Source: Cymbidium sinense (lineage: Eukaryota; Streptophyta; Magnoliopsida; Asparagales; Orchidaceae). From it: 64,000 nt of DNA. Shown here piece after piece: positions 11,979 to 22,612 of this stretch (position 1 is its first letter; each line of letters starts with the position of its first letter). The DNA lies in contig CM038216.1 in assembly GCA_021442155.1 (NCBI GenBank), forward strand, positions 86,710,945 through 86,774,944, read 5' to 3'. A program made the position numbers and the translations under genes. The notes below the pieces were generated by a model that saw nothing but the letters and a program-made list of their open reading frames with translations, had not been told where the DNA came from and searched no databases.

Positions 11979-13659
11979 CCATTAACCCTAAATAGTAAAC
12001 TAAAACATAAACCCTAAACCTAAAACTTAATCCCTAAACCTTAAACCCTAAACCCTAAATAATAAGAACCCTAAAACCTAAACCCTATACAAAAAAAACC
12101 CTAAACCCTAAACTCTAAATCACAAAACCTACAACCCTAAACCCTAAGCCCTAAACACCACCCAACACTAAGCCACAAAATAAAACCTAAACAACTAAAA
12201 TAAAACTAAAAATAAAATAAACCCTAAACCCTAAACCAAAATAAATCTAAAAATAAAATAAAATAAAATAAACTAATAAAATAAACTTAAATAAAGATAA
12301 ATAAAGCTAAACTAAACTAATATCAAATAAACCTAAAATAAATAAATAAAATAAAACTAAAGGGTAAATAAAATAAAATAAACCTAAAGATAAAGAAATA
12401 AAACTAAATAAAACTATGCCTAAAAAATAAACATTAAAATAAACATAAAATTAAATAAAACTTAACCCTAAAGGTAAAAAAAACCTAAACCTAAACTAGA
12501 AACTAAACTAAAATAAAAAAACCTAAACCTAAACCTAAAATAAAATTTGGACCTAAATCTAAACCTAAACTAAATAAAATAAATTAAACTAAAAATAAAC
12601 TAAACCTAAACTAAACAACTAAAAATAAAACCTAAAATAAACTTAAAATTAAAACCTAAACCTAAACCTAAATAAATAAACTAAAATTGAACTAAATCTA
12701 AAAGAATAAATATAAAACCTAAAAGAATATATAAAAATAAAACTAAACTAATATAAATAAAATCAAAATAAATAAACTAAACTAATTAAAATAAAATAAA
12801 CCAATAAATAAAATTAAAACAAACTAAAATAAATAAATTTTAAACTAAATGCCTAAACTTCCGTGGATTTAAGAAAAATAAAGATAAAAACCCTAAACCT
12901 AAAAAAATAGGCCCTGATCCTAAACCCTACCACCCAAACCCAAAACTAGATCCACAACTCTAGGCCCTGGCCACTGACTGACCTGAGCCTGAGCCACAAG
13001 GCCTAAATCTTGAGGCCTAATGGGCACAAATGACCCTGAGCCCTAAACCCTAAACCTTGACCCTGGGCCCAGAATAGGCCCACTGATCACTAATGATCCT
13101 TGACCTAGTGTTGGGCCACTGAGCCCTAAGACCACTGAACTAAACTATCCAAACTGTGACCTGAACTGGGCCATGGGCCACAGGCCCTCCCCAGGCTTTA
13201 TCTAAACCTGGGCCCTGGGCCACCCAGGCCCTGGGCCCTGAGCCACAGGCCTGGGCCCTGGGCCTGGGCCCTAACCCTAACCACAACTTTAACCACCAGG
13301 CCAGGCCAAGGCCCAGATCATGGGCTAAACCTGGGCCAAACAGCCCTGGGCCACTCTGAAATACAGCCACTGGGCCACCAATACAACCTAAACCGACCAC
13401 AACCCTAAATAAACTAACCCTAAGCTAACCCTGATCCACACTAAACCTAAACCATGAGCCTTAACTCTAAATATTAACTCACAAAACCCTAAACCCTAAA
13501 CCACAAAACACTAAACCCCAAAACCCTAAACCTACTTTAAACCCTGTCACAAAACAACCCTAAATTATAAACCCTAACCAAACCTAAAGTAACTAAATAA
13601 ATAAAAAAATAAACTAAACCTTAAAGCTATGCCTAACCTAAACCTACCTAAACACTAAG
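11979..13659 (+). repeat. Telomere-like array between GRP modules 4 and 5
   Basis: The blocks are CCCTAAA variants (11979-12180), A-rich sequence (12180-12845), a weak hinge (CCGTGGATTTAAGAAAAAT near 12860), a G+C-rich block (12890-13400, with tandem CCCTGGGCC-type words at about 13195-13275), and CCCTAAA variants (13400-13659). The minus-strand open frame at 13140-13400 is low-complexity and not a gene. Confidence 0.88.
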
Positions 13660-14123
13660 AATGCACAAAACCTTTACTGCAGAACATCACTGCCAACCAG
13701 GCTTAGTCAAGATCTAGCGTTGGAGGTGAAGGTGGAGGCAGCAGTTATTGTAGTGGTGTTGGGGGATGTGGAGGTGCTAGTGGATATGAAGGTGACTTAT
13801 GGATGCAGGAGGAGTGACGGAGGTTACAACCATGGTGCTGGCGGAGGGAGAGATCAAGGATATGAGGGTGGATCCTGCTACTCGAGAGGCGGGGGTGGTT
13901 CTGGGAACTGTAGAAATTGAAGAATGGCCAATCTGATCTACTTCTTATGGAACTGTCTCTTTAAAGAAGAGATGATTCTAGTAATCTAGAGTTTTTATTT
14001 TCACTATGCGTGCTCATTTTTTATCTATGACATCGCTTGTGTCTTAGAAAACTTGGTGGGCTGCTTGGTTGATGAAATCGAAAAGAGGAAATGTTGAATC
14101 TGAATTTGTTCTATGTTAAAAGA
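13660..14123 (+). pseudogene. GRP module 5: best preserved glycine-rich C-terminus with 3' UTR
   Basis: The start encodes an NAQNL-like stretch, then diverges. The tail reads in one frame from about 13819 to 13920: GGYNHGAGGGRDQGYEGG, SCYSRGGGGSGNCRN, stop. This is the C-terminal pattern of plant glycine-rich RNA-binding proteins, which carry an N-terminal RRM and act in RNA processing and stress or clock responses. Only the end of the RRM and the tail are represented, so no RNA-binding domain could form. The full 3' UTR follows, ending CTATGTTAAAAGAAAC. Confidence 0.85.
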
Positions 14124-15340
14124 AACTATAAAGCCTAAACTAAAACATAAACCCTTAACCTAATACCTAAACTCTAAACCATAACCATAAACCCTAAACC
14201 CTAGACAAAAACATAAACCCTTAACCTAATACCTAAACTCTAAACCCTAAACCCTAAGCCCTAAACCCTAAACCCTAAACTAAGACATAAACCTTAAATC
14301 TAAAACCCTAAACAAAAAATACAAAAAAAAATTGTAAACCCTAAACTCTAAAATCTTAAACACTAAACCCTAAACCCTAAACCCTAAACTTACCCAAACC
14401 AAAATCAAACCCCCACCAACCTAAACATAAACCTAAACTAAATAAAAAAAAGTAACATAAATAAAAAAACCTAAACCTAAACCTAAACCTAAACCTAAAC
14501 TTAAACATAAAAGTTAAATAAAATAAAAAATAAAATAAATAAAAACTTAAACTAAACTAAAAATATAAAATAAACCTAAAAATAAAAAATAAAAATAAAA
14601 TAAAAATAAAATAAACATAAAATATAAAATAAACATAAAAAATAAAATAAAACCCTAAACCTAATTCTAAAAATAAAAAAATTCAAAAAATAAAATAAAA
14701 AAACTAAAAGAAAAAATAAACCTAAAACTAAACCTAAACATAAACTTTAAAAATAAACTAAAATAAAAAATATAAAATAAATAAACTAAGCTAAATAAAA
14801 ATAAAAATAAACCTAAAATAAAATAAAATAAACTAAAATAAATAAAAAAATAAACTAAATATGGTTAATAAACTTAAACCCAATTTTGCTTGGTTTAAAA
14901 TTATGAAAATAAAGAAAAAAACCTACCTATCCACAAAACCACCCTAAATCCAAATCCTAAAAGCCCTAAACTAAAACTTAACCTACTATGACCCATCTAA
15001 CACTAGGCCTACAACCCTAAACCCTAAATTGAAACCTACCCTAAACTAAAATCCTGACCCCAGACCTTGACCACTGAAATCTTACTCTACCCTGGACCTT
15101 ACCCTAAACCTGCACCATACCCTAAATCCAAGCTAAATAGTAAACCCTAAACCTTAAAACCTAAACCTTAAACCCTCAACCCAAAACTAAACCTAAACCT
15201 TAAACTAACCCTAAACCCTAAACCTTAAACCATAAAAACCCTAAACCATTAAAGCCTAAACCCTAAACTCTAAACACTAAACCTTAAAACCTAACCCTTA
15301 AGCCTAAACCCTAAACCCTAAACTCTAAACCTTAAAGCCA
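14124..15340 (+). repeat. Telomere-like array between GRP module 5 and LINE-B
   Basis: CCCTAAA variants (14124-14400) contain a short local duplication: the words AAACCCTTAACCTAATACCT occur near 14149 and again near 14215. An A-rich block (14400-14865), the hinge TTGCTTGGTTTAAAATTATG (about 14887), mixed degenerate sequence (14925-15130) and CCCTAAA variants follow to 15340. The G+C-rich block is weak in this unit. No gene seen. Confidence 0.88.
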
Positions 15341-15344
15341 AATT

Positions 15345-16380
15345 CCCAATCATTCCAGTTTGGATTTCTTTCCCTAATAAATGAATTCATTTCGTTAACC
15401 ATCAATCCATTTTTGCTATCGGTGCTTTATTTGGTCGGTCATTGCAAATTGATCAGACAATGCTACGAAGTCTCATCCTTCAATAGCTAGAATCTTTCTT
15501 GAATTGGACATTACCAAGAAACACCCAAAAGAAATGTATTTGGGATCTAAAAATTATCGTTACATGTAAAGAATTAAATTTGAAAATTTCCCTATCTTTT
15601 TTTCTCAATACAAAATCTACGGGCATGATAACTCTGAATATTTCATTCTCCATCCTCACCTATAATAGAAAATCTCTATTAAGGAAACTTCTATTCCTAA
15701 CCCTAGGCCAACCACTACTAAATATAAAAAAACTACTTTGGAAAAAAATGATTCGTTGAATGTTCCTAATAAGGCTGATTTACCTTTCACTTCTTCTGAG
15801 CAATTGAAGGCTTCAAATGTTAACAATAATAGCTTTTCAAAACTTTTGAATGAGGATTTTATTTCCTCTGATTCGAACCTTTCTTCCTTGCTAGCTTTGA
15901 TAGATAAAAATTAAGCTTTAAAGGAGAACATAAATGAGGAATTTAAAACCATTCATCATTCTAATTCAATGGAGAATATGGCTTTAATACCTCATGATAA
16001 TCAGGTTGATAAACCTGATTCCATATTCCAAATTCAAGATGATTTAGCTTCTCAAAAAGATTTGCTTTTATCTAATAATTTGGCTAATGTTAAGGAAGGG
16101 TTTGGTGTTCCCACTTGCATTTTTAATAAATCAATTTCTGCTCCCTCCCTTACTATTCCCAAAGCTCATTTATCTTTGATAAATTTTAATGTCTTGGAAG
16201 AAGAAGAATGCACTTCTCATCAAGAGATTTCTCCTAAATTTGTGACTAATGTTGTTAAATCCTTTTCAGATGATGCTTCAAAGGGAAATGAAAATGGCTT
16301 CCATAATTTCTATTTGAAAAAGAAAAAAATGTTAAAAATTTTCCTACCAAATTGCTAAGTAACACTAGAGCTACTATGAC
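15345..16380 (+). pseudogene. LINE-B ORF1 remnant
   Basis: It starts inside the DUF4283-like region (codons for VWISFP and an INEFIS-like stretch). It continues through the LDITKKHPKE segment, read in a shifted frame as LDITKKHPKEMY, into a decayed CCHC region. The C-terminal part (15969-16358) is open for 129 codons and polar. It matches the same region of LINE-D (47746-48269), with shared stretches such as HDNQVDK and EEGFGVPTC. ORF1 proteins of plant L1 elements bind their own RNA. This copy lacks the N-terminus and has frameshifts. Confidence 0.8.
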
Positions 16381-16410
16381 CTCTTTCTCTTCTCTCAATT
16401 AACTTTTAAA

Positions 16411-16425
16411 CCCCCCCCCCCCCCC
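16411..16425 (+). repeat. Poly-C tract between ORF1 and ORF2 of LINE-B
   Basis: An uninterrupted run of about 15 C lies between the end of ORF1 and the first ORF2 codons. LINE-D has a similar run at 48359-48370 in the same place. LINE-C has none. Confidence 0.85.
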
Positions 16426-16444
16426 TTCTTTTCTTTATGTTTAA

Positions 16445-17174
16445 TTTTTTTTATTTTGAATGTTCAAGGGATTGGTATTGGTACCCTCTCTATTCATAAC
16501 TGTATTATAAATCTTTGTTGTATCCATAATATTTCCTTACTTATTATTCTTGAGTTGCTTATCCATGCTAATAAAATTAACCATGTTGCTAGAATGATTG
16601 GTTTTAATAATTTTTTCTCTAATGTTAGCAATAAGATTTGGTGTTTTTGGAATAACTTTGTAGATGTTTGTATTCTTGATGATTTTCATCAAGTTGTCAA
16701 TGCACAAATCTCTTATGGTGATTATTGTGTTTTGGGCTCTTTTGTTTATGCATCTTGTAATAGATCTGGTAGAAATCTTCTTTGGGATAACTTGACTAAT
16801 TTTGCCACCTCTATCAATAAACCTTGGTTTGTTGTTGATGATTTCAACACTATTTTGTTCTCTTCTGAATGATGTGGTTATTGATCTCCTAATATTCATT
16901 CCATGGAATATATTTTCAATATGATCCTTGATTGTAATTTGAATAATATTGGTTTTAAGGGTTCTAATTATACTTGGCAAAACTCTATACTTTGGCAAAG
17001 GTTCTGGATTCTTCTTAATACTCATTGGATTACTCAATGGCCTATTACTTCTATAGATCATTTAAGAAAAACATTATTTGATCATGCTCTTCTAGTTTCT
17101 ATTAAAAATAATTCTAATAGATTAAAGAATTTCTCTCCTTTTAGATTTCAAAACATGTGGATATAGCATATTAA
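16445..17174 (+). pseudogene. LINE-B ORF2, endonuclease part (left of the nested insertion)
   Basis: This is an APE-type endonuclease. It reads LNVQGIGTLSIHN at the start (the W of WNxxG replaced), then LLIILELL with the catalytic-type Glu, then FGSFVYASCNRSGR-like and VDDFNTI. The last stands where LINE-C has GGDFNTI, so the first Gly-Gly is lost. The ORF continues at 16903-17166 (GFKGSNYTWQNS) and is cut at 17174 by the inserted element. The intact enzyme nicks target DNA to prime reverse transcription. The minus-strand open frame at 16537-17061 is its antisense shadow. Confidence 0.85.
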
Positions 17175-17949
17175 TGTTGACCACACTTTGGAGTGAGTTC
17201 TCAACCTCTTCTTCTTAGTCCTAGGGATCTTCTAGGCACTGAGACTTCCTTAGTCATAAGACACTTCTAGTTTTTAAGTGAACAATCAACCTAAACCTAG
17301 AGACTTAGAAGTGTTAATCATAGGATTAGGCTATGCCTTAGGGATTAAGGAGACTCACCTACTCTATAGCCTAAATTCAACTTGTGTTCACCTTCTCAAA
17401 CCAAACCTTAAATTCAATTCAAATATAAAAATCCAAATCCAAATCTATATCAAATGATTGAAGCCCATGATTGAATCCAAAATTGAAATCCTTCCTAAGC
17501 CATATGATTTTTCTTATGGACTAGCCTTAGCAAAATTCAAATCAATCCAAATTCAATTGATTTTCTCAAAGATAAATTCAACCCTTCAATCAATTTATCA
17601 AATTCAAACTCAAACATAACTTCAAATCATGATCCAAACCTAAATCAAAATAAAATCAAATCCAAATCCAAACCATTAAGAAAATTTCATGGACTTAGCC
17701 AAGTTCTACCTAAAATCAATCAATCCTTCAATCCTCATTCCAAGTTCTACCTAAAATCATAATCAAAACCATCGAGTAAATCATTTATATTAGAATACAA
17801 ACTCAAATGTAATTTTAGTCAAGTTTAAGCCTAAATTAAATTAAATCATGATTTGAATGTTAAGTCACTAATATATATATAAAATGATAATAACAAACAA
17901 AAAATTTTAATTTAACATACACAATCCATTTTAAATCTAAAATGAACTA

Positions 17950-17952
<3 letters not shown>

Positions 17953-17984
<32 letters not shown>
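17953..17984 (+). repeat. (GA)n microsatellite
   Basis: About 16 uninterrupted AG units. A complementary (TC)n tract lies about 430 bp downstream, so the two could pair in a single strand. Confidence 0.97.
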
Positions 17985-17986
<2 letters not shown>

Positions 17987-18409
17987 TAAACCAATTCTAA
18001 ACATCAAATGAAATTTGTTCAGAATTAAATCAAAATAATAACTAAAAATAAATGTTATATATATAATATATTAACCATTATATTAAAATAATTAATTTAT
18101 CAAATTATGAATCCATATTATCAACAATTATTAATTATAATGAAAATTATCTTATTTTATACATATAACTTATAAATTTTCATTCAATTATTTACTAAAG
18201 TTATTAAAATTATATAAAACGCTTAAAATCATTTATTAACAAAAATCAGGTTTCACCAAATTTTTTTAAAAAAAGGGAAAAAGATAAAACTATTAAATGA
18301 CCTACCCCTTGCTAATTTTTTTGATCCTGATAACACAAAAAATGTAAAAAAAGAAAGAAATAAAAAGAGGGAATGTCGGAGAAGTTGAGGCATGTAGGAT
18401 AAAGTTAGC

Positions 18410-18411
<2 letters not shown>
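17985..18411. other. A+T-rich stretch without a gene
   Basis: A+T-rich sequence between the (GA)n and (TC)n tracts. No open frame, RNA gene or repeat recognised. Confidence 0.6.

Positions 18412-18454
<43 letters not shown>
18412..18454 (+). repeat. (CT)n microsatellite upstream of the deformylase pseudogene
   Basis: About 21 CT units, followed by pyrimidine-rich sequence (18480-18780). Such CT tracts are common in plant 5' leaders. It may be the old leader of the captured gene (inference). Confidence 0.95.
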
Positions 18455-18457
<3 letters not shown>

Positions 18458-18959
18458 AAGCAGAAAACATGACACAGTAAAAGAAATGAGGCCCTGTAGT
18501 TTTTCTCATCTCCCTTCAGGCAAAAGAAGTAGAAGCCATCTCATTCCTACTTCACTTAAGAGCGGCTCTCCCCTCCTAGCTATCCCTAAAAAAATAAAAA
18601 ATGAAAAATCTCTCTGAGCACCTCTCCTCCGTTGAAAGCAAAGTTGAAAATAAACTCTCCCTCACGTCCATCCCTTCCTCTCAACCAAGCAAGGCATAGC
18701 CAACCCAAACTGCATCCATGCCTCTCTCTTCATCCAGCAAGTGACCACTGTTCCCTCACTTTCTCCAAAATTGAGACAAACAATAGCGAGTAGCTGGTAG
18801 CTGATCGAGACTTCCTTGATCCCAACTAGCCCCCGTAAATCTGGCTACCTACAGAAAGCACATGAGACATCCTATGAATTTTCTATTGATTGATCAAACT
18901 ATGCCACTCGCATAACTGGCCACCAATGAACTCTCCCTTTATGCCTCCATCCTCTTTCA

Positions 18960-19953
18960 TAAATACCATGACTTTCTAGCCCCAAGCATCGATCCCATTC
19001 TTCATCACTTCTCCCATTGCATCGCTGGTCGAAGAAGAACCCCTTCGAAGGACTCTGGTAGATGGTTCTCTGGATTTAGCGTGAAGAAAGAATCCCTACC
19101 AAAAATCATCAAGGCCAATGATCTGGTCCTCTACGAGCTCACCGTTGAGGTCTCCTTGGAGGAGATCGGATCGAAGAAGATCCAAAAGATCATAGATGAC
19201 ATGATTGCTGTCATGCAGAAGGCCCCTAACGTCAGCCTCGCTACTCCATAGACTAGTATTCCTTTGAGGGAAATGAGCTTAGTGGAAATGGAATAGGTGT
19301 GAGTATTGAAGAAGAATAGTATGCTATAGATTTAATTGCCCTGAAATCCATCCTCAATGATCTGGATAGAAATTCCAAATCAAAGGTAATGCTGGTAGTG
19401 CTTGGAGGGTTCTTTAATGATCCATAGTGGTATGCTCAACTTCTAGAGCCTTTTTAACCTATTGTTCTCAATGCCCTATCAAATCATATATATAGTCTAG
19501 GTGGAGATTATTATTCTTGAATATACAAAGGAATCCATTAGCTATGCTCTTAAGAGTGAAACTAATGCATAAAACCATCAACCTTTTGATCTGCTGTTAA
19601 TAATTAATCCAAAGCTTCAAAAGAAGGGAAGCAAAATAGCTTTGTTCATTGAAAGATGTTTCAGCATTGATGGATTTAGAGCTATGGTAGAGTGTCATCT
19701 ATAGGTGAAGGTCATAGGTCACGATCGTTTTGGTCAACTTATCAAAATTGCTACTTCTGGATGGATGGCTCACATATTATAGCATGAGTTTGATAATCTG
19801 AATGGGACTATATATGTGGATAAGATTATTCTAAGAACATTCAAAAAATTTAAGAATCTGGATTTTTCTATTCCAGTAAGATGCCCAAAGCCAAGTGTCT
19901 GTGATCAAGTGAGGAGGAAGCGAATCATAGGAGCAAAGAAAAAAGAATGCTAG
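18960..19953 (+). pseudogene. Peptide deformylase (PDF1A-like) pseudogene inside the 8-kb insertion
   Basis: Plant PDF1A removes the N-formyl group from new organellar proteins. The frame is traceable from about 18961 to the TAG at 19951-19953. Part 1 (19081-19269) reads VLYELTVEVSLEEIGSKK, then IQKIIDDMIAVMQKAPN and NVSLATP-stop, where the family has GVGLAAPQ. About 240 nt of unrelated sequence follows (19270-19507), possibly a retained intron, though no clear GT donor is visible. Part 2 (from about 19502) reads IIILEYTKESISYALKSE, LIINPKLQKKGSKIALF and ERCFSIDGFRAMVE (family EGCLS: Cys kept, Gly lost). It then reads SGWMAHIL-stop-HEFDNLNG (family QHECDHLDG: Gln is a stop, Cys is Phe, second His is Asn) and ends YVDKI..RTF. 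Four in-frame stops and lost metal-site residues show it is dead. The 5' part before 19081 is uncertain. Confidence 0.85.
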
Positions 19954-21828
19954 CTAAAGTATTGATCTGACCCAACAAGCACCTTAATAGGGCATTTTTT
20001 CTTCCAAATGATGTCACCTCTTGGTCTGAATCCACTGGACATTAGCTCCGGTGATGTATAATTCTGAAATGCTTAGAAAGCCTTAAGGATCACATGTTTG
20101 ATGTGTTGAATGCGAGCATCATTAGGATCCAACCTTTAGAGCCCATTCACTTTACTTTTTAATCCTTGCAGTGAGAGTTTAAAGACAAAAGTAAGACTAT
20201 TCATTTTATGTGTTTGAAGTGAATAGTTTTGATTAGGCCGAATGACATAGTGATTTGATTCCACCTATCAAGCCATGATGAACTCATGGGCCATTTGATC
20301 TTTGATCAAATGATCATCATTAATCGAATATTTTATTTATTATTAAATTCAATTGAATCTAAAAAAGGATTTAATCAGTCTTTATAATAAAAAAGAAAGA
20401 AATAATATCTGATCAAACAAAATCCCAAAAATGTACAAATTAAATTATCATAAAATTTAAGTAAAACTTAGTATAAAAAATAATTAACTAAATAAATAAC
20501 ATTATAAATATTATAATCCAATAAAAAAAGTTGTTTGAACATAATTTATGAATGTCGATTATAAAAATGAACTCAAACCCTAATTGTTATATGTTGATCT
20601 TAAAAGTCAAAAAGAAAATTTAGTTCTAAGACATATCCTTAATTATAATTAATTTAATTATTAATTACAATTGACTAAGCTTTATTTGATTAGTTATTCA
20701 TATAAAATATTAGAGGAAAATGATTAGGACTTCTTTCATAAATGTTTCCTCTAATTATTTTTTATAAGAGAGGGGATTTATAGAATAAGATTGGGACCTC
20801 TTTCGCAACCCATTCCATAAATCCATTCCTTTTGGAGGATAATTAATCAATTTGGCAAATTAAGTTAGAGAAATTGATTAATTAATTAATGATTTTATTA
20901 ATCAAATTAAAATTACAATCATATCTAATCTTCATTAATTAATTCATTGGTAGATCTTTAGGTGTTTAATAGCCTAAATAAAGTTAATGAAATTATGATA
21001 TACCCATATGTGTTGGAAAATCATAAAAGTAATTAATTAAGTTCCTTAATCAAATTAATCAATAATTATGAGCTAATTGCATTAGGCCCTTTTATTTCTT
21101 AGGATCATTGCAGTTATTTTCAATGCATATCATGTTGGCTCACAATTATTTAATTAATTACTTTAAGGTAACATAGGTAAGGGTTAATTAGTGGATTTAA
21201 TGCATATTACAACCTAATTAATCTATAAAATCCTCTTAATTACATTTTATTAAATTAAATCAATTCAAAAATATGGGAATTGGTTAGGATCAACAAACTT
21301 TTCTTTATTTCATTAAATCAAATTGAAACATAAAAGTTAAAAGTGACATAAGAAACTTTGGTTTGCTTCAATTATTTATATTTGGTACAATTGCCCTTAG
21401 GAATTAATTTAATTAAACAAAATCATGTGTTTATGTTTAGTTATTCCTCTCTAATCATATTAAAAATTGTATGTCATTTGATTCATGCATTCATCTTTTG
21501 CAAAATTAACTAAATTGAATTGTTCCCTTTATGTCAAGCTTGCATGTGTTGATTTAATTTAATATAAGTGTGCCTATTATCACTATTAAATCAAAGTTAT
21601 TTTCAGAAGTTTATAAGTTAACTATAACATTTGGAGTGATAATAGTTATAAATATTTATAAGCTTGCATGTTTCTATGGCTTAGAACATGTGATATGGAA
21701 TTCTCTTTTTTTAGTCTATATGGATATGCATAAAGTTTGAATGTTAACAACTATATAGTACATTTGAAAAGGACATAACATCTATTTGAATTCATTCCAA
21801 TGTATAACTATGTTAGATTTTAGATAGA
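19954..21828. other. A+T-rich interior of the 8-kb insertion, no gene recognised
   Basis: A+T-rich sequence with many TTAATTAA-type words and no long open frame on either strand. It may include the old 3' flank of the deformylase gene. Confidence 0.6.
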
Positions 21829-22612
21829 ACTTTAGCTCACACATATAAATAATTCAATTGAAAGAAATATAACTTTTGCATGATTTTCCATTATTGTAGT
21901 CACTTGTACTTTCATGTGTATTCAAGAATAGTGGGTATATCTAGTCTGGACATTCCAAGGATGTAAGGATTTAAGTAGCCCCAAGGAGGTCTTTACCTCA
22001 CTCCCCTCGTTTAACAATGGCGAAGTATCTGCTTAAAACTTTTATACACTTGTATGTGCATTTAGCTAATGAAGGAAAATCTCCTTTTTAACTTTAGCTC
22101 ACATGTATACATAATTCAATTGAAAGAAATACAACTTCTACATGATTTTCCATTCTTCTAGTCACTTGTACATTCATGTGTATTCAAGAATAGTTGGTAT
22201 ATCTAGTCCGAACATTCCGGGGATGCAAGGCTTTAAGTAGCTCCAAGGAAATCTTTACCTCACTCCCCTGGTTTTACAATGTAGAATTATTTGCTTAAAA
22301 ATTTTTTACACATGTATGTGCATTTAGCTAATGAATGAAAATCTCATTTTCAACTTTAGCTCACTTGTATAAATAATTCAATTGAAAGAAATACAACTTT
22401 TGCATAATTTTCCATTCTTGTAGTCATTTGTACATTCATGTGTACTCAAGAATAGTGGGTATATCTAATTTGGACATTTTGGGGATGTGAGACTTTCAGT
22501 AGCCCCAAGGAGGTCTTTACCTCATTCCCTTGGTTTAATAATGGCAAAGTATCCACTTAAAACTTTGATACACTTGTATGTGAATTCACCTAATGAATCA
22601 AAATAACCTTTT
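21829..22612 (+). repeat. 262-bp unit repeated three times in tandem
   Basis: Copies start at ACTTTAGCTCAC at 21829, 22091 and 22353, a spacing of 262 bp each time. Shared internal landmarks are AATTCAATTGAAAGAAAT, GATTTTCCATTNTTNTAGTC, TCAAGAATAGTNGGTATATC and GGTCTTTACCTCA. The copies differ by scattered substitutions, so the triplication is old. It is not coding. It could be an enhancer-like or internal array of the element, but nothing shows a function. Confidence 0.93.

Noticed and set aside
6971..14123. CRISPR-like or other regular repeat-spacer array
   Set aside because: Units are 2 kb long, tandem satellite in nature, with plant gene sequence and telomere words. There are no short direct repeats with unique spacers.
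16537..17061. 174-codon minus-strand open frame
   Set aside because: Antisense to the LINE-B endonuclease, which is clearly coding-derived on the plus strand.
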